The notes beneath the pieces are model-generated. The model saw only the letters and a list, made by a program, of their open reading frames with translations, was not told the DNA's origin and did no database searches. A DNA stretch of 32,060 nt from assembly GCA_030604905.1 (NCBI GenBank), contig JAUVVA010000038.1, forward strand, positions 1 through 32,060. The letters run 5' to 3'. The position numbers and the translations under genes are program-made. This document shows positions 30,265 through 32,060 of this stretch, piece by piece (position 1 is the first letter of the stretch; every line of letters begins with the position of its first letter). Origin of the DNA: Verrucomicrobiota bacterium. GTDB lineage: Bacteria > Verrucomicrobiota > Verrucomicrobiia > Opitutales > Opitutaceae.

Positions 30265-30289
30265 GAGCACCGGTCGGTGACCGGTGCTC
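30265..30289. repeat. Palindrome family B, perfect copy
   Basis: GAGCACCGGTC (30265-30275) and GACCGGTGCTC (30279-30289) are exact complements around a GGT loop. This lies 43 nt downstream of the beta-galactosidase stop (minus-strand order) and may end that transcript, although no T-tract follows. The imperfect relative is at 20862-20878. Confidence 0.75.
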
Positions 30290-30331
30290 GGGGGCCTTGG
30301 TTAGGAACCGATCCGCGAGCGGCGCCTCAGC

Positions 30332-32060
30332 TTACACGTGGAGGGTGAAGGCGAAGCGGTGTTTGCCGGCGGGCACGCGGTAGGGCGCGAGGGTGTCGGG
30401 GCCGCAGCTCGCCGTGCCGAGGCCGCGGTGGGCGGCGTCGAGGTAGAGGATCGTCTCGGGGCGCGCCTTGAGGTCGGTCGTGTGCCTCGCGGCGAAGAGA
30501 TCCTCGGCGGTGAAGTGCGAGACGTTGAACTCAAGCGTGGTCTCGGCCTCGACGGCGAAGAGCGCGGCTTTCTTTGACTCGGTCGAGAGCTCGATCCAGC
30601 GGGTGTCGGTGTGGTGGCCGTGCTCCTGGGGCATCACGTAGTCGACGTATTCGGCGGCGACGGAACTTTCGTAGAGGCCGAGATCAGCGGCGGTCTTGCG
30701 GTCGCTGTAGTTCTCGAAGGGGCCGCGGCCGAAGTAGGCGAGGCGGCGGAAGCCGGGCTGCAGATCGAGGCGGAGGCCGACGCGGGGGAGGTCGTTGTAG
30801 TCCTTTGCCAATACGACCTCGTTCTCGACGACGAGGCGGCCGTCGGGGTGGAGGGTGTAGCGGTGGGTGTGGAGGGCGTCCTTCCAGTTGGCGCGCAGGG
30901 GCGTGGTGGCCTGGTGCGCGAGGGCGATGGTGAGGGAGCCGTCCTTGGCGGGGGCGCCAAGCTCGAAGGCGGACACGCGGTGGTCGAGACCGCGGTCGAG
31001 GCCGAGCTTTTGCCAGCGGCCGAGGGGTTTGCCGTCCTGACCGGTCCAGAGCTTCACGCCGTCGTTGTCGGTGGCGGCGCGCCAGAGCTGGAGGAGCGGG
31101 CCCCGGGCGAGGGTCTCGCGTCCGTCGCGCTTGAGCGAGACGAGGGTGCCGGTGGCGCGGTCGAAACTCGCCTCTACCCGGGCCTCGGGGGCGGTGAGGA
31201 TGTAGCCGCCGAGAGTCTCCTCGGCCCGCACCGCCGTCACGGCGGCGGCGGTGGATTTATGATTGATGATGGATGGTTTATGATTGGCGGAGCGGGGCGC
31301 CGGGAGCGTGAGCTGCTCGGCGGCGACGACGTGGCCGGCCTCGGCCCAGGCGGTGGCGCGGGCGAGGGCGAAACTCACGTTGAGGTGAAACTCCTTGGCC
31401 TCGGCGGGGAGGGCGCCGAGGGCGAGGGCGACATCGCGGCTGGCGCCGGGAGCGAGGCCCTTGAAGGCGGAGGCGGGGATGGCGCCCTCGGCGACGGGCT
31501 GGCCGTCGGCGAGGAGCGTCCAGGCGGCGCGCAGGCCGGCGGCGTCGAGCGCGGTGAAATCGTGCTCGTTGCGGATGCGGATCTTCGCGCGGGCGGAGGC
31601 GAGGGAGGCCTTGGCCGAGACGAGCGAGACGGCGACGGGCTGGGCGAGGCGGTGGTGCTCGTGGCAGGCGGGGTGCGGTATCCGGTCGGCGGATACGAGG
31701 CCGTCGCAGACGAAGTTGGCGTCGTTGGGCGTGTCGCCGAAATCGCCGCCGTAGGCGAAGTGTTCGCGGCCGTCGGCGGTCTTGACGCGGAGGCCGTGGT
31801 CGAGCCACTCCCAGATGAAGCCGCCCTGGATGCCGGCGCGGGTCTTGAAGAGGCGGTAGTAGTCGGCGAGGGAGCCGTTGGAGTTGCCCATCGCGTGGCT
31901 GTATTCGCAGAGGAGGATGGGGCGGGCCACCGGGTGGAGGGGCGTGTGGCGCGGGGGGCGCGGGCGGCCGTCGCGGGCGTGGTTGACCTTGGCGGCGTCG
32001 AGCTTCTGCACGAGCCCGTCGTAGTCGGCGGGGGCGGAGGGCGGGCAGTGTTTATCCGCG
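30332..32060 (-). CDS. lacZ: Beta-galactosidase (GH2, LacZ type), C-terminal part
   Basis: The gene enters from the right edge; 575 codons plus the stop (TAA, 30334-30332) are visible and the frame is open to the last base. The first blocks are ARPILLCEYSHAMGNSNGSL, containing the nucleophile Glu of LacZ (CEY-HAMGN), and GGFIWEWLDHGL of the barrel. Then come an Ig-like domain and the C-terminal beta-sandwich (RGPLLQLWRAATDND, RLAYFGRGPFENYSDRKTA, YVMPQEHGHHTDTRWIEL) that completes the active site in large beta-galactosidases. The enzyme hydrolyses terminal beta-galactosides. Start, signal peptide and acid/base residue are outside the window. A short repeat phrase is inserted in frame in the linker near 31256-31286. 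Confidence 0.93.
   Translation of the reverse strand, partial: ADKHCPPSAPADYDGLVQKLDAAKVNHARDGRPRPPRHTPLHPVARPILLCEYSHAMGNSNGSLADYYRLFKTRAGIQGGFIWEWLDHGLRVKTADGREHFAYGGDFGDTPNDANFVCDGLVSADRIPHPACHEHHRLAQPVAVSLVSAKASLASARAKIRIRNEHDFTALDAAGLRAAWTLLADGQPVAEGAIPASAFKGLAPGASRDVALALGALPAEAKEFHLNVSFALARATAWAEAGHVVAAEQLTLPAPRSANHKPSIINHKSTAAAVTAVRAEETLGGYILTAPEARVEASFDRATGTLVSLKRDGRETLARGPLLQLWRAATDNDGVKLWTGQDGKPLGRWQKLGLDRGLDHRVSAFELGAPAKDGSLTIALAHQATTPLRANWKDALHTHRYTLHPDGRLVVENEVVLAKDYNDLPRVGLRLDLQPGFRRLAYFGRGPFENYSDRKTAADLGLYESSVAAEYVDYVMPQEHGHHTDTRWIELSTESKKAALFAVEAETTLEFNVSHFTAEDLFAARHTTDLKARPETILYLDAAHRGLGTASCGPDTLAPYRVPAGKHRFAFTLHV
31254..31287. repeat. Heptad phrase repeat inserted in frame in the beta-galactosidase
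   Basis: An AT-rich 34-bp stretch inside a GC-rich gene contains two exact TTTATGATTG 10-mers (31256-31265 and 31277-31286), 21 bp apart, built of 7-bp units such as TTTATGA and TTGATGA. It encodes NHKPSIINHKS in the linker before the C-terminal beta-sandwich domain. The 21-bp period keeps the frame. Confidence 0.7.

Overview
The window looks like chromosomal DNA of a high-GC (around 70%) member of the Verrucomicrobiota, probably Opitutales/Opitutaceae. The clues are almost no Shine-Dalgarno motifs in front of uncoupled starts, a DUF5069 domain fused to gluconokinase, a Gly-rich RRM protein, GYF_2/RDD and B-box-like membrane proteins next to a MoxR operon, GH2 glycosidases with a XylR-type regulator, and short phrase-like dispersed repeats. 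The taxonomic call is an inference from gene content. No rRNA, tRNA, CRISPR array, phage or insertion sequence was seen.

Layout. Positions 1-7265 form a vitamin B12 region. The 5' end of metH (B12-dependent methionine synthase) runs leftward behind a leader with two mutually exclusive hairpins and a U-tract. Divergently, a cobalamin riboswitch precedes btuB, btuF, btuC, btuD, a second BtuF-like protein without a signal peptide, a ParD/ParE-like toxin-antitoxin pair, and cobO. Together these import cobalamin across both membranes and adenosylate it. Positions 7317-11172 hold a GH2 beta-mannosidase and a divergent XylR-type (LacI-like sensor plus AraC DNA-binding domain) regulator.

Positions 11219-20800 hold ten tightly packed co-directional genes: GYF_2-RDD protein, B-box-like membrane protein, two-helix membrane protein, second B-box-like membrane protein, DUF4129 protein, DUF4350 protein, MoxR AAA+ ATPase, DUF58 protein, SpoIIM-like membrane protein and RDD protein. 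The last seven are joined by ATGA-type stop/start overlaps, except for one 41-nt gap between moxR and the DUF58 gene. This is a variant of the widespread but poorly understood MoxR-DUF58-DUF4129-DUF4350-SpoIIM-RDD cluster.

Positions 20932-25824 hold an alpha/beta hydrolase, the DUF5069-gluconokinase fusion, a small membrane protein, an S4-domain RNA-binding protein, an RRM protein with a strong terminator, and a proline-rich single-span protein with a GspB/PilP-like C-terminus. Positions 25911-30150 run leftward with glpD, glpK, engB and a small membrane protein. The right edge cuts a GH2 beta-galactosidase whose C-terminal part lies at 30332-32060.

The less ordinary material is mainly non-coding or architectural: the metH leader, two families of dispersed palindromes (one copy inside the mannosidase gene), four phrase-like short repeats (one inserted in frame into the beta-galactosidase), the twin B-box membrane proteins in the MoxR operon, the DUF5069-gluconokinase fusion, and a toxin-antitoxin pair inside the B12 locus.
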